Shown here piece by piece: positions 25,773 through 36,500 of a stretch of DNA of 64,000 bases. Under the pieces are notes generated by a model. That model searched no databases, was not told where the DNA came from, and saw only the letters and a list, made by a program, of their open reading frames with translations. Location: contig OY482862.1 of the NCBI GenBank assembly GCA_960531495.1, positions 9,264,655-9,328,654 on the forward strand, read 5' to 3'. The stretch comes from Zeus faber (Eukaryota; Chordata; Actinopteri; Zeiformes; Zeidae). Positions within the stretch are counted from its first letter, which is position 1, and each line of letters starts with the position of its first letter. The translations under genes and the position numbers were made by a program.

Positions 25773-26544
25773 ATAACTGTACCTGACACTCCAGAGACAA
25801 CATGAGAATGGTACACACAGAATCCTAGTGCTTGGAGGGCAGCCTGGCATAACTCAGCATTTGGACTGCTAATGTGGGTCTGTAGGCAGCAAAAAAATAA
25901 ATAAAAATAACTCAAACATCGGAAGAGAAAAGCTAATTATTGAACTAACATAGATATAAAGAACAAATTATACAGGTGTTCCCCACTTCTGATTTAAATG
26001 TATTGTACTGGTACTATTCGGCAAAACATGGAAGCCTGTAGTAAATGTGTATTATTTTTTTTTTTTACCCATTTTGACTTCTAGTCCACGTGTGGAACAT
26101 GTCCAAAGACATCCAAATTAAGTATGTACAGTATGCACACGTCAGCTTTGGAGTATAATCAAGCCTCAAGGTTTGAAAGACACCAAACGCGTCACACAAG
26201 AACGAGGATTTAGTGGCTACTTCAACAACCTGATGCCTAAAGATGATTTAAGCACCACTCACCAAAATGGCTTTACCCAGACGAGGAAAGTTCTTTTCAA
26301 CTGCAGGGAGAAACTGGCGCCCCTCCTCTCCACTGAGACGGCTGCAGAGACAGGAAAGGAGAATTCCACTCACTCAGTCATTTGCCTCCTGACATGTCGA
26401 GGAGCACATGGTGCTAGTAGTGACCTACTTGGCAATAGTGAGGTAGGCGTCCGTCTGATCCGACTGTTCAGCTTCGCTGTCCTCCAGAGACTCCAGCAGG
26501 GGGAGGAGGCTGGAGGTGCTCAGGGGGCATGCCGTCGCCATCAT
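7700..26544 (-). CDS. rif1: Rap1-interacting factor 1 homologue, RIF1 (complete)
   Basis: Nuclear protein that sets replication timing by recruiting PP1 and, with 53BP1, limits DNA-end resection. Coding exons 5'-3': 26544-26429, 26341-26263, 25879-25783, 25615-25485, 25366-25272, 25087-24898, 24611-24519, 24380-24242, 24117-23966, 23532-23418, 23295-23122, 22787-22676, 21789-21727, 21054-20950, 20712-20626, 20545-20472, 20308-20128, 20042-19935, 19786-19637, 19539-19440, 18105-17810, 17696-17494, 15888-15794, 14118-13999, 13735-13593, 13493-13404, 13158-13101, 12802-9779, 9659-9486, 9404-9318, 8868-8753, 8623-8473, 8284-8167, 8007-7700. The sum is 7344 nt = 2447 aa plus stop; human RIF1 is 2472 aa. 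The 9486 donor is the least certain. The start is ATGATGGCG; the second ATG has the better context. Introns hold a Tc1 element, a MITE and a SINE-like repeat. No disabling change seen. Confidence 0.96.
9318..9851 (-). CDS. rif1: rif1 PP1-docking segment (SILK and RVSF)
   Basis: SILK is encoded at 9841-9830, at the end of the big exon; RVSF at 9653-9642, at the start of the next exon (RRVSFADPIQHQELADDIDR, matching human RVSFADPI..GLADDIDRR). Both are known PP1 docking motifs of RIF1. The following exon 9404-9318 encodes GSGFKSSKKCL, matching the human PKFKSSKKCL. The 3' border of the RVSF exon (near 9486, weak GTTACT donor) is uncertain. Confidence 0.88.
9779..12802 (-). CDS. rif1: rif1 large central exon (disordered, SQ/TQ-rich)
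   Basis: A single 3024-nt exon, 1008 codons. It is low in hydrophobic residues and rich in Ser, Glu, Lys and Gln, and carries dozens of SQ/TQ dipeptides in near-repeats (SQTDSQADTQSDTENQSQ), an ATM/ATR SQ-cluster pattern. SRRQSFITLEKY matches the human SRRQTFITLEKF near its start. RRGRP- and GRKPK-like basic patches (KRRGRPSVEK, RPVGRPRKKVRG, WRGRKPKA) are AT-hook or NLS-like. The exon ends NSILKKGQKR..TSPLTK, containing the PP1 SILK motif. Acceptor CAG before 12802, donor GTAAGT after 9779. Confidence 0.95.
13101..14118 (-). CDS. rif1: rif1 linker exons after the HEAT domain
   Basis: Exons 14118-13999, 13735-13593, 13493-13404 and 13158-13101. They encode the transition to the disordered region, including IDFVFIPPETKERVLTEHQK and VDIPAMYNNLDASLDTTAF, both close to the human protein (DFVFIPPEGKDAKERILTDH, CDIPAMYNNLDVSQDT). 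Confidence 0.93.
14145..15615 (-). mobile_element. Tc1-like DD34E transposon, transposase broken
   Basis: 1471 bp inside a rif1 intron. The TIRs start CACTACTCA and run about 46 bp (..AAAAGTTAGGGATATT.GGCTTTCGGG..), differing by one 2-nt indel and one substitution. TA duplications lie at 14143-14144 and 15616-15617. The minus-strand transposase runs from MRPRRHLTIDQQYLAI (15378), through the paired HTH region with the GRP hinge (RHRSGRPLAK), to the catalytic core: FSDES, FMDDNAPAH and NPIEN, with exactly 34 residues between the second D and the E, ending at 14349. The reading frame changes near 15270 and again after ..SLMKVDSR near 14900, with in-frame stops in between, so it is not autonomous. 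It makes up about 88% of its intron. Confidence 0.92.
15794..26544 (-). CDS. rif1: rif1 N-terminal HEAT-type repeat exons
   Basis: Twenty-three exons encode the helical N-terminal domain, which oligomerises, binds DNA and contacts 53BP1 in mammals. Recognisable human-like segments in order: SLEDSEAEQSDQTDAYLTIA, AALQALGFCVYHS, TRALWVISKQSFP, VRWAKLVIPLVVHSASKVRL, KLWPLFVKLLGK, LEELGFRSSSPNIKKIAFIA, TKLEVWWYLVVRLGPNLAPH, IQLLGLEMLLHYFLGPE, GLSGPTSPLAFGEAVL, KEHVWKMWSTVVTPLTE, LSTWSKLYKVFARCSSLV, PLNWARKKSKALGNLS and LVTQFWNATFANSLNLTYPE. Confidence 0.95.
16040..17130. other. rif1: rif1 intron, no gene seen
   Basis: Part of the intron 15889 back to 17697 on the gene strand. It holds repeat-like text (a 'ccgatat..atcggcc' block near 16100-16160 and 'gggctgggcggtata' near 16202), both common in fish interspersed repeats, plus an A-rich run near 16985. 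No open frame with family resemblance. Confidence 0.5.
18346..18991. mobile_element. MITE-like element with 17-bp TIRs and internal tandem duplication
   Basis: Perfect 17-bp inverted ends GCTTTCACACATGCACT at 18346-18362 and 18975-18991. Subterminal CCGGACA / TCCGGA-type motifs recur inside both ends. Internally a ~126-bp unit is tandemly duplicated (18571-18696 and 18697-18823), with only a few differences. No transposase. No clear 8-bp or TA target duplication flanks it, so the superfamily (hAT or PIF/Harbinger) is undecided. Lies in a rif1 intron. Confidence 0.65.
25725..25765. repeat. (AT)n microsatellite
   Basis: About 40 bp of alternating AT in a rif1 intron, just outside the exon that ends at 25783. 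Confidence 0.9.
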
Positions 26545-26737
26545 TCTTGCTGACCTCCTCACAGCCTTAACAGAGAGGAGCATGACAACATAAAACTATT
26601 TAAAGAAGAAATGGCTTTGTAGAGGAGCAGAAGATGGTCGGAGCAGGTACAGCAATACACATCTAGGCATTTCTAACAATGACTCTCAAAGGTGCGAGGG
26701 AGAGTCAGAGGCTGCCACTGTCCTTGGTGATGCAAAT

Positions 26738-27005
26738 TTGTATTGACTCAGTGGCTTGCACTGCTGCACCACAGCAAGAATATTTGCTGGTTTGAACCAG
26801 ACTGGGGCCTTTCTGGGAATTTGCATGTTCTCCCCATGTTCATGTTCTTGGGTTTCCTTTCCTCCCACCCTAAAGGCATGCATGTCAGGGTTAGATACTC
26901 CTGCCCGTGCCCTGGTCAGGGGCACCAGGGCTCTAGGTCTGGGGTTGGTCTCCTGTGCTGTGGCTGCCCACTGCTCCTTCATAGCTCGGACAAATAAAAT
27001 GCAGA
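26738..27005 (+). mobile_element. SINE-like interspersed repeat (tRNA-like head)
   Basis: Contains a box-A/box-B-like head (CTCAGTGGCTTGCACTGCTG ... GGTTTGAACCA) followed by the fish-typical block TTTGCATGTTCTCCCC and GGTTTCC..CCTCCCACC. I recognise this block as a widespread fish repeat, diverged here. In the first rif1 intron. Ends are approximate. Confidence 0.5.
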
Positions 27006-27701
27006 GGATATATTTCCCCACAGGAATCAATGAAGTGATTTCAACACATTTGTTAAAACGAATGAAAACGAATTATTCAATATTTCCCCACAATATCTGT
27101 CCAACTCTGGTTCCATTTAACAAAAACTTATCAGCACAACCAAACAGTAGGCTGGGGCAACATTGACAAAAATCAAACATCCCAACATAATGTTATTGAT
27201 ACCTGTGCATACGTTGACATTTTAGGGGGATTGCTAAAATTGCATTCACAAAAAAATATTAGTGGTTAGGAAAACGGTGTCCAAATAACTGTGGCTTTAA
27301 ACAACTACAGCAGCCTGAAGCTAACGCAGCCTTAACGTGAACGTTCAACTACATTGTGAAATTACACTGCGTCCTACCTTTAAAAGGAGTCTGCCAAATG
27401 ACGTAATATCACAATAACAAAAACCCCAGGAGATCTCTAGGTCTCATATCGCGATATCGATAGCATACCGATACATCGCCTATCCCTACAAACAGCGCTA
27501 GCAAAGTTTTCCTCCCACCGAATGCAACATGCCTTACGCGGTGGGTAGTTGATTAACAGACACAAAACCATCGTTTTTAGCGACGAGAGGAGAGGCGCGA
27601 ACCAAGGTTTTTAGGCTTCACCAACAAGCTAACTTTAGCCCATGCTAGCGCTTAGTTAGACACCCAAAAAGAACACCCAGCGAGGTCCGGGGCTTCCTCA
27701 C

Positions 27702-27840
27702 CTCGGTATTCTGGGGCGGAACACAAAGCGCCGACGAGAGTTCGCACCACCATACACACGCGACGTCGGTCTAACTTAACGCGGCCCTTGTTCTCCGAGC
27801 GACGGGTCGATTATTGAAAGAAAAAACTTCCAGCTGAGTC
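27702..27840 (-). promoter_or_regulatory. rif1: rif1 non-coding first exon and CpG-rich promoter (approximate)
   Basis: A strong donor (CCGAG|GTGAGG) on the minus strand ends an exon at 27702; it would splice to the acceptor before 26565, 21 nt upstream of the ATG. The flank to about 27950 is CpG-rich with no TATA box, as expected for a housekeeping promoter. The transcription start is not defined by sequence. The TTC/TTG satellite begins only about 150 bp further upstream. Confidence 0.45.
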
Positions 27841-27991
27841 CGCCCGCTCCGGCCAAGTGTCCCTGCGAAACCCGCTGGCGCCAAACGTACACGCCGACGT
27901 CCAAACTTCCCTTTGACCGTTCCACGTCACAACCGGTCCCCGCCCCTTTTTACTTTAAAAGGAAATGTAGGAAGTGTGGAAGACGGAAGCG

Positions 27992-28100
27992 CTTCTTCTT
28001 CTTCTTCTTCTTCTTCTTCTTCTTCTTCTTCTTCTTCTTCTTCTTCTTCTTCTTCTTCTTCCTGTTGTTGTTGTTGTTGTTCTTCTTCTTCTTCTTCTTC

Positions 28101-28132
<32 letters not shown>

Positions 28133-28324
28133 CTTCTTCTTCTTCTTCTTCTTCTTCCTGTTGTTGTTGTTGTTGTTCTTCTTCTTCTTCTTCTTCTACT
28201 TCTTCTTCTTCTTCTTCTTCTTCCTCTTCCTGTTTTTGTTGTTGTTGTTATTTCTTCTTCTTCTTCTTCTTCTTCTTCTTCTTCTTCTTCTTCTTCTTCT
28301 TCTTCTTCTTCTTCTTCCTCTTCC

Positions 28325-28361
<37 letters not shown>

Positions 28362-28617
28362 CTTCTTCTTCTTCTTCTTCCTCTTCCTGTTTTTGTTGTT
28401 GTTGTTATTTCTTCTTCTTCTTCTTCTTCTTCTTCTTCTTCTTCCTCTTCCTGTTTTTGTTGTTGTTATTTCTTCTTCTTCTTCTTCTTCTTCTTCTTCT
28501 TCTTCTTCTTCTTCTTCTTCTTCCTGTTGTTGTTGTTGTTGTTGTTGTTCTTCTTCTTCTTCTTCTTATTCTTCTTCTTCTTCTTCTTCTTCTTCTTCTT
28601 CTTCTTCTTCCTCTTCC

Positions 28618-28669
<52 letters not shown>

Positions 28670-28883
28670 CTTCTTCTTCTTCTTCTTCTTCTTCTTCTTC
28701 TTCCTCTTCCTGTTTTTGTTGTTGTTGTTATTTCTTCTTCTTCTTCTTCTTCTACTTCTTCTTCTTCTTCTTCTTCTTCCTCTTCCTGTTTTTGTTGTTG
28801 TTGTTATTTCTTCTTCTTCTTCTTCTTCTTCTTCTTCTTCTTCTTCTTCTTCTTCTTCTTCTTCTTCTTCTTCTTCCTCTTCC

Positions 28884-28923
<40 letters not shown>

Positions 28924-29176
28924 CTTCTTCTTCTTCTTCCTCTTCCTGTTTTTGTTGTTGTTGTTATTTCTTCTTCTTCTTCTTCTTCTTCTTCTTCTTC
29001 TTCCTCTTCCTGTTTTTGTTGTTGTTATTTCTTCTTCTTCTTCTTCTTCTTCTTCTTCTTCTTCTTCTTCTTCTTCTTCTTCCTGTTGTTGTTGTTGTTG
29101 TTGTTGTTCTTCTTCTTCTTCTTCTTCTTATTCTTCTTCTTCTTCTTCTTCTTCTTCTTCTTCTTCTTCCTCTTCC

Positions 29177-29228
<52 letters not shown>

Positions 29229-29294
29229 CTTCTTCTTCTTCTTCTTCTTCTTCTTCTTCTTCCTCTTCCTGTTTTTGTTGTTGTTGTTATTTCT

Positions 29295-29326
<32 letters not shown>

Positions 29327-29342
29327 TTCTTCTTCTTCTTCC

Positions 29343-29391
<49 letters not shown>

Positions 29392-29592
29392 CTTCTTCTT
29401 CTTCTTCTTCTTCTTCTTCTTCTTCTTCTTCTTCTTCTTCTTCTGCTTCTTCTTCTTCCTCTTGTTGTTGTTGTTGTTGTTGTTATTTCTTCTTCTTCTT
29501 CTTCTTCTTCTTCTTCCTCTTCCTGTTGTTGTTGTTGTTGTTGTTGTTCTTCTTCTTCTTCTTCTTCTTCTTCTTCTTCTTCTTCTTTTTCG
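27992..29592. repeat. compound (TTC)n/(TTG)n satellite with ~559-bp higher-order unit
   Basis: About 1.6 kb made almost only of TTC blocks alternating with TTG blocks, separated by recurring spacers (CCTCTTCCTG, TTTTTG, TTATTTC, TTCTAC, TTCTTATTC). Spacer landmarks recur at a constant offset: 28381/28940, 28445/29004, 28611/29170 (all 559) and 28224/28780 (556). So a unit near 559 bp is tandemly duplicated. The plus strand has almost no A. The long open frames in all three phases are pure repeat and not genes. Confidence 0.95.
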
Positions 29593-29835
29593 TAGTAGTA
29601 GTAGTAGTAGTAGTAGTAGTCGTCGTAGTATCAGTATTATTATCAGTATTAGTAGAAGTATCAGTATTAATATCATATTCGTAGTATTTCCAGTATTATT
29701 ATCAGTATTGTAAATATTATAGTATGATTATCAGTATTTTTAATATTTCCAGCATTAGTAATAGTATCAGTTTTATTATCAGTATTGGTAGTAGTAGTAT
29801 TATTTGAGTATTTGAGTATTATCAGTATTTTTGTC
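29593..29835. repeat. degenerate (TAG)n and TATCAGTAT repeat tail
   Basis: The TTC/TTG array passes directly into (GTA)n and then imperfect copies of 'tatcagtatta', losing regularity by about 29835. Probably the decayed edge of the same array. Confidence 0.8.
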
Positions 29836-30963
29836 TGTAATAGTAGTATTATTGTTAAAACACTCATCTTTTGCAATACTGTGTATTATATATATTACTG
29901 TGTATTATATTGTTAAAACAATTTTGTTTTCCACCCTGGAATGCACAGTGTATGTACAGACTTTATTCAACTCCTATTTGCATACAATTCCTATTTTTTA
30001 CAGCGTCAATTGATATTGATTGATTGATTATTGATTATTGATTATTGATTATTTATTTTGAATTTGCAGGTTTATTTCCCTCAATATGGACAATTTATCA
30101 TCTCTCTTTCCAACTCCATATGCTGAGCCATTCATTCTCCACACCTCCATTTGATCCAAGAGACTTGAATTATATATTTACTATGTCAAAAGGTTTCTTT
30201 TGTAAAACTTTATGTAATCATTGTAGTAATTTGTCATTTATCTAAGTGTGTTCTTCCCCTCCATCACCTTACAATACCATTTAAATAAGTAAAAAATGAA
30301 GGTTACAGGGGTGAAATCACAACCGTGCATTTTTGCAACCATCGTATCTGGGAGGCTTGATGGGTTAAGTGGGAAATAAATTCAAAAACTGTTTATAGAA
30401 TGAATTTTCACTCAAAGCAGTGAAAATACCATCCAGGGTCTGTTCTGGTCAAAGTTGTAATTGAAAAGCTATATAAACGTTTCACTGTGTTCACAGTTAC
30501 ACCATGTTTTTGCTCCAGGGCTGGAAATGAACGGGGCCAGGCCAAACTACAGACCTACAATATGAGCAGCAGAACAACCTTCAGCAAAATTGAATTCAGT
30601 GCAAGATAAAACATTCACCCCGGACATACATTATCTTTCCCCCCGTAAACCCTGAATATTCTTTTTTTTGTCAATCACTAAATCCATACATTCATAACTT
30701 CACATGATCACATGCCCAGGTCATTCAAATCCCATTTATTTTTCCATCAGAGAAAGATGACAAAATAAAGCAATGACCAAAAGACCATTCGATGATAATT
30801 TCAACAAATAGTTACTCAAACCTCTGACATTTATTTTTTTTATTATACTTAACTTAAACAAATGAATCTTAGCAGGAGTAAAAAAAAAAAATGTACAAAA
30901 AAAACAACTAGAACTTCATACATATGAAATGAGGACAACGTTGGTATGTGAGAGGTCAGGTTC
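29836..30963. other. gene-free stretch, includes tnfaip6 3' UTR
   Basis: AT-rich, with short 'ttgattattgatt' repeats near 30010-30055. The part next to 30963 is the tnfaip6 3' UTR; TTTATT (AATAAA on the minus strand) at 30830-30835 and 30735-30740 are possible poly(A) signals. Nothing else seen. Confidence 0.5.
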
Positions 30964-33519
30964 TCAAGTGAAATGGCCAGTGTCGTTTTGGGAGAAGAGC
31001 GATGCGTTGAAGGCGATGTACTGCAGCTGGAAACCTCCGGCCGTCACTGAGGCGTCTGAGAGAAACTTGAGCGTCATCACGTTTCCTGTCCGGGCAAAAA
31101 ATAACAAAATGATGAATGAATGAATGAATGACTCAATCAATCAATCCTTGAACACTTTTTGTATTTGTTTCAATTTATGTAATCCCCTAATCCCCAAATC
31201 CCCTAATCCCCTTAATTTAAAAGAGAAATTCGCCATAACCAAATACAAGATCAATAGAGACACTATAACACTGGTTCCTTAAGTTAACAATGTTTTATGT
31301 GTTTGAACAGAAGCAAACTGTGCATTTTAGTGTTTGTTCAAACAAAGGATGCTTATTCATTATATTTTCACATGATTTACCTCCACATCAGAATCTGTTT
31401 TATTAGGTTTATTTAGGTAGATACTCTGAATTTATTCTGGTGAGGTTTGGTATGTTTCTCCGCAGACAATTAGCATAAAAAAAACTTAAAAAAGTAGAAA
31501 AAATAAGAAATGATATAATAAAAATAAAAAAATAGAATTAAAAAAAAAAGGTTAAGTGAAAATAAAAATGTCATTCAATGAAAAAATAAAGATTGTCAAA
31601 TATGAACAAATAGCCGGAGAGCACAAAAATTTAAAATGAAAAATCACGGTTCCTACCCGTGCTGATGATGTCCTCTGGTAAATAATCCCCACAAAACCTG
31701 CAGACAAACACAGACAATTCACCAGTTACCGCAAAACGTCAGAGAGTGAATAAAAAAAGCACACATGTACATGTTTACACATGTGCAGGTCCGCAGATGA
31801 CACCACAGTGATTTAGGGCTCATTCATACAGTAGTAACGTAGAGGTCATGTGTTTCACAATTCCATGTTTACTGTTTCAAACCTCCTCACGCAGGTAGCT
31901 CAACTATGGGATTAAAAACAGTCTCATCAGCATTTACAAACAAATGTTACGTAACTCGTAACGCACAATGCACAAATAAATGCGGAGTGATTTGTGTCTG
32001 TGAATCTGCATCTGTGCCTCTAATTTACAACTCGTATGTCATCATCTGTACGTCGACGTCATCTCTGAATGCGAACGTATTGGTGAATCTCCGCCCATTT
32101 GTGTGAATTCTTATGAGGTTGTTTGAACGCTCAACGGCGTTCCGTGTGGAGCGAGCGGCAGTTCTTTTTTTTTTTTTCATTGCTCAGACACAAAATGCAT
32201 CCAAATGACAAATGTATCCAGCCTTGGGAACCACAACTAGCAGCCTGACCCCTGAGGCTTTGATGGTACAGGACCTAAATGAATGCAAATAGTGTCATTT
32301 GCAACGCCGCTGTGGGTCAAGGGACCATAATGATGCATGAAGTGGGTTCGAACCCACTACTTGACCGGTCAATAGACCCTAGTGGGTTCAAACCGCTGTT
32401 TTCTGAAGATCAAGAATATTTGACCGGGACTTGAAAATCCTATCGTAACTCTTGTGATCATATAAAGTTGGTTTTGATATGATCTTAAACCGTAAGTCCT
32501 GGCTCCTATAGTATCAATTTAGATAAATACTAGAGTGCGTGCACTACTGCGACGGTAAAAGAAAGTCTTGAGCGTGGTCTTTTGAAAGCCTTTTGGTGCA
32601 TCCCTGTTGGGTTCCATCCTGTCATGCCACGTTATCTACTCCCCCTCCCCACTCATCTTCTCCTCTCTTCTCTCTCCTTTCATTCTATATGTCACAGGGG
32701 GTAAAGGAGACAATCACCTCCCGGCGAAGCCCGTGATGTCATCGTAGCTGTCGTAGACCTCCAGGTAGTCCGCCAGGCACGCCGTGTCGTCCTCTATATC
32801 GAATTCCAGGAAGTGCAGTCGGACCCTGTGGCCGTAGCCCACACGGATGTGCCAGTAGCAGATCTGCTCATCCTGGTATTCCTCCGGGAAGCCGGGGGAC
32901 TGGATGATCCTCTGCGGCTCCGTCAGCACCCCGCCGCACTCCTTGGCTGTCGGGACATAAGAGCCAGAGCAAATGACGAGGTCCCAAAACACATGAATCA
33001 AAAATAGGTGTGAATGTATACATTGTTTCTGCTCAGGTTGGTTCTTTTGTGTTCGCGCATTTTAGACCGGAGGGGGGGAAATGGAATTCCTGCGCAGAGT
33101 GAAGGAAATCGACAACACATGTGCAGACCGCTCACAATGACATCAAAAGCCGCTCTCCTCCAGATACGCTCGGTGGGGTCGGTAATTAGAAGCTGTTTTA
33201 CATCACAGATTCAAACCATACGCTAGTTCTACGTCATTCGGTGAATAGGATTCTGTCGCCTTAGTTGTCAGAACAAGCCTCTTTAGGCATGGAAATGGGT
33301 GAGCTGGGAGGCAGAGAAGAAGAACAAATAAGGAAAATGAAATTGGTCAATCTTAACTATGTTGACATGGGAATAATATATTGAATTCCCTTGATATAAG
33401 GCTCAAATATAACATCGCTGTTTTTCTTGCTTTCGTGCAAACAACAGCAATGTTTGCACGTGCTGGGCTGAGAAGCTGATAAATGATCGAGGGATGAACA
33501 CATGGAGTGTATAAAGCAT

Positions 33520-33559
<40 letters not shown>

Positions 33560-36500
33560 TTTTGTATTGATGAAGTCAAGAAGCATCTTGTTTTTGTGTT
33601 CTTAACAGAGGCTTTTTGGAATGTACGTGAAGTTGAGTGAAGCTCAATAACCGCCTTTGGTAATATGATTCTGTACCACTTTCACTGGCTCAATGTGGTC
33701 GCCACGAGGGAGAAGTAGGAAACCAACCTTCCACCGTCAGGTCAGGACAGCCCAATAACGGGAAACACCCCCCCCCCCAAAAAAACAAAAAACAAAGAGG
33801 CTAAAACGCGTCAATGTCTACGTCTTTTGGTGAATCACTACGCGGTGGTGAGAGCCACAGCGCTACGTCAGCCCTCGCTTACAGTCTGGCCGGCTTCCCA
33901 CTTATCACGACCTCCCTGGATCCCTTACTCGCTGACTCCTTATCCCGAGCCACTAATCTGACTTCGGTTTATTCTTGGTTTGAAGTTGATAACTTGCAGG
34001 ACGGTGGCGGAGATTGTTGCTTCACCGCGGAACCCCTGCTGCCTGGTCAGATGACTTTCGCAAATCTTAGAACTCGACATGAACCTTCAGAGGGGGTTAC
34101 TCAGCGCGGAGTCATTCCAGGCGAGCTAAAACACTTAATGGGCTCCGTGGGACCGAGTTTTCATTTGCTGCTGTGAGCTTGCACTTTGCCCTAATGCCAC
34201 TTGTCTGTCTGACTCAACATCTCACACATGCTCATAGGCTGTTAAAACCCTCCACCCAACATTTCCCCTAAACATTATTCACCATGTGTAATGCCTATAC
34301 TCACAGTCTGGGTTGTAGCAGTACACGTCCCATCTCTCACTTTTGTTTATCCGGTAACCATAGTCGACGATGCCCACCTTCCCGAAGCCGCAGCTGCTGC
34401 TGGCTTTGACGATGGGGTAGCCCACGCGCCCTTTATCGAACCATCCGGCGGCGCACACGTGAAAACCTTAAAAAAAGAAAAACCCACAGAGAAAGTGAAT
34501 GAAAGCGATACAACAACAACGGCTGTGTTGTTATGTAGGTCGGATGACCATCCTGAAATCCTTTTCAATTCAAATTCAACGTGAAAGCCTGAAATTCGTT
34601 CTTGTGAGGTCTATATCCCACTTTTAATCTGGACTAACCCGAAATGGCTCAGTCATGGTTTAAATTAGTCCCAGGCTTGCCCTAGTCTGAAAAATCAGAT
34701 TTCCAGAAGGAAGTTTAGAGCTTATCTAGGTCTAACGTGACGGTTAAAATTACACCTGGCCAGAGGCAGCTTTTTCTTTAAATTAATGGACGTGGGCCTC
34801 CAGGTCCACCTTGACAATAGAGAAAAATGTATTATCTGGACTAAGACCAGCACCTTAGTCTAGAACTTCTTAGTCGAGAACTAAGTAATTTTAAATGAAG
34901 CAACATCTCAGAAAGGCTTTTCAATTCTGGATTAATTTTAGTAGGATTATCTGAATGTTTTGTTCCACAGACCTGATAGGGACCTGGGTGCCTCGTGAGA
35001 GGGGTTCCATAATAAACTCCTGTCTCTCCGAGAGCCTCCGGTTACAATCAGCCCAGCGCAGTTAAGAGAGCGAGCATGAAAGGCGACCTCCTTGGAAGGC
35101 TGCCGCCGGGAGGGAAGCTCGGCTGGGGGGTTGGGGGTTCAGTCTCCAAGTGCCAGAAACACAGGGGCTGGATTTAATCTCCGTACCATGAGAGCAGTGA
35201 AGCAACACAGTCCGGAGAAATGTGTTAACATGCTTTTTAGTGCGCTGGTGGGACCGCGTCACATCTGACACAGGGTGGATGCGAGGTTTAGGGTTAGGGT
35301 CTTGCGGGAAGAAGGAAAGAAGTGCTTCATTTCATGCGTTCCAATAACCTTTTTTTTTCTTCCCCTCTGACCCTATGGATCCCTCTCCGCATTCCACTTT
35401 CCAAAAAAAAATATATATATATATGTATTCCCGATCTAATGTTATGGATTGGTGGGTATGGACCAACAGATAGAAGTGTTAAGTGTTATGCATTTGAGTC
35501 TGTGCGCTCTGCTCCATAGAATCCCACTGAGACTGTGGGATGAACCAACGCGGATCAGCCAAATCGGGAGAGTTAAGGACTCTGATAAAGGCATCGCACT
35601 ATCCCGAGTGCATGTCACCATTAGAATTCCAATCTGCTTGTGTTTTCGTGAGGCCTTGGTCTAGCGAAACACATCATCAGACCTATTTTGCGTGCAGCCT
35701 CCAGTTGCTCGTAGGTGGCCAGTGCTCCCCCCTCAAACTTGCAGACAGCCTTGGCCTCCTTGTAAGTCAGCTGGTATCTCCCTTTCCGGGATTCCCTGTG
35801 GTACACTCCAGCTGCTTGCTCTGTCAGAGAAAGACAATGAAAAGAAAAAAACAGTAAACAGTCAGTAAACAGTCAGTAAACAGCGCTATCACTCTCTGGA
35901 CAGAGAGAGAAACGCTGACAGGCAGAGCCTTTGCAGAGCAAAGCGCTATTATTTGTATCTGGGCAACATGAAGCAAATCTAAAGGGCTTCATTTCATAAG
36001 GTTTGGCATTTTGGCTCTGAGAGACCGGCGCCCACAGAAGCGGAATGGGCTCAAGGGAGAAATGGCATAAAGTATGAACAGCACATCGCAGATTATTCTT
36101 GAATGTGAGGGGAGACTGGCTCGATCTCCATTTTGGCACCGCATGGTTGTATCCCCCGCCGTCTCTGTGGGGAGCTCCGTGGGGAGCTCCATGGGGAGCA
36201 CTGAGCCTGTTTTGGTATTACGCATGCATGACTCTGCAAAACCTGGAGTAGACCAGGTCTGTATCGGCACAACTGATAGATTTTTTATTTATTATTATTA
36301 TTACTTTTATTATTATTATTATTATTATTATTTATTTATGTGTCCAAGGTGTCATAATGGGCACAAGAAAAGCAATAAAATATTCCAGTGCCACGGTCAT
36401 ATATTTGGCATTCACCGTCTCCTAGTAATAAAAACACCAAGCATGGGGTCTATAAAGCACATGTTTGAGCCCCATTCCACGAATAACTGCAAGAAAAACA

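Noticed and set aside
27992-29592. CRISPR-like regular repeat-spacer array
   Set aside because: Blocks are low-complexity triplets with no unique spacers, and the genome is eukaryotic.
27913-29713. Long open frames (over 500 codons) in all three plus phases
   Set aside because: They are translations of TTC/TTG triplet repeats (poly-Ser, Leu, Phe, Cys, Val). Open in every phase because the repeat holds no stop codons.
32340-32402. tRNA-like or regulatory palindrome (GGGTTCGAACCC)
   Set aside because: Only a short palindrome with box-B resemblance. No box A or acceptor stem. Chance or a small repeat remnant.
36165-36200. Short tandem GTGGGGAGCTCC repeat as a regulatory array
   Set aside because: Only about three copies of a 12-bp unit; too little to support a function.
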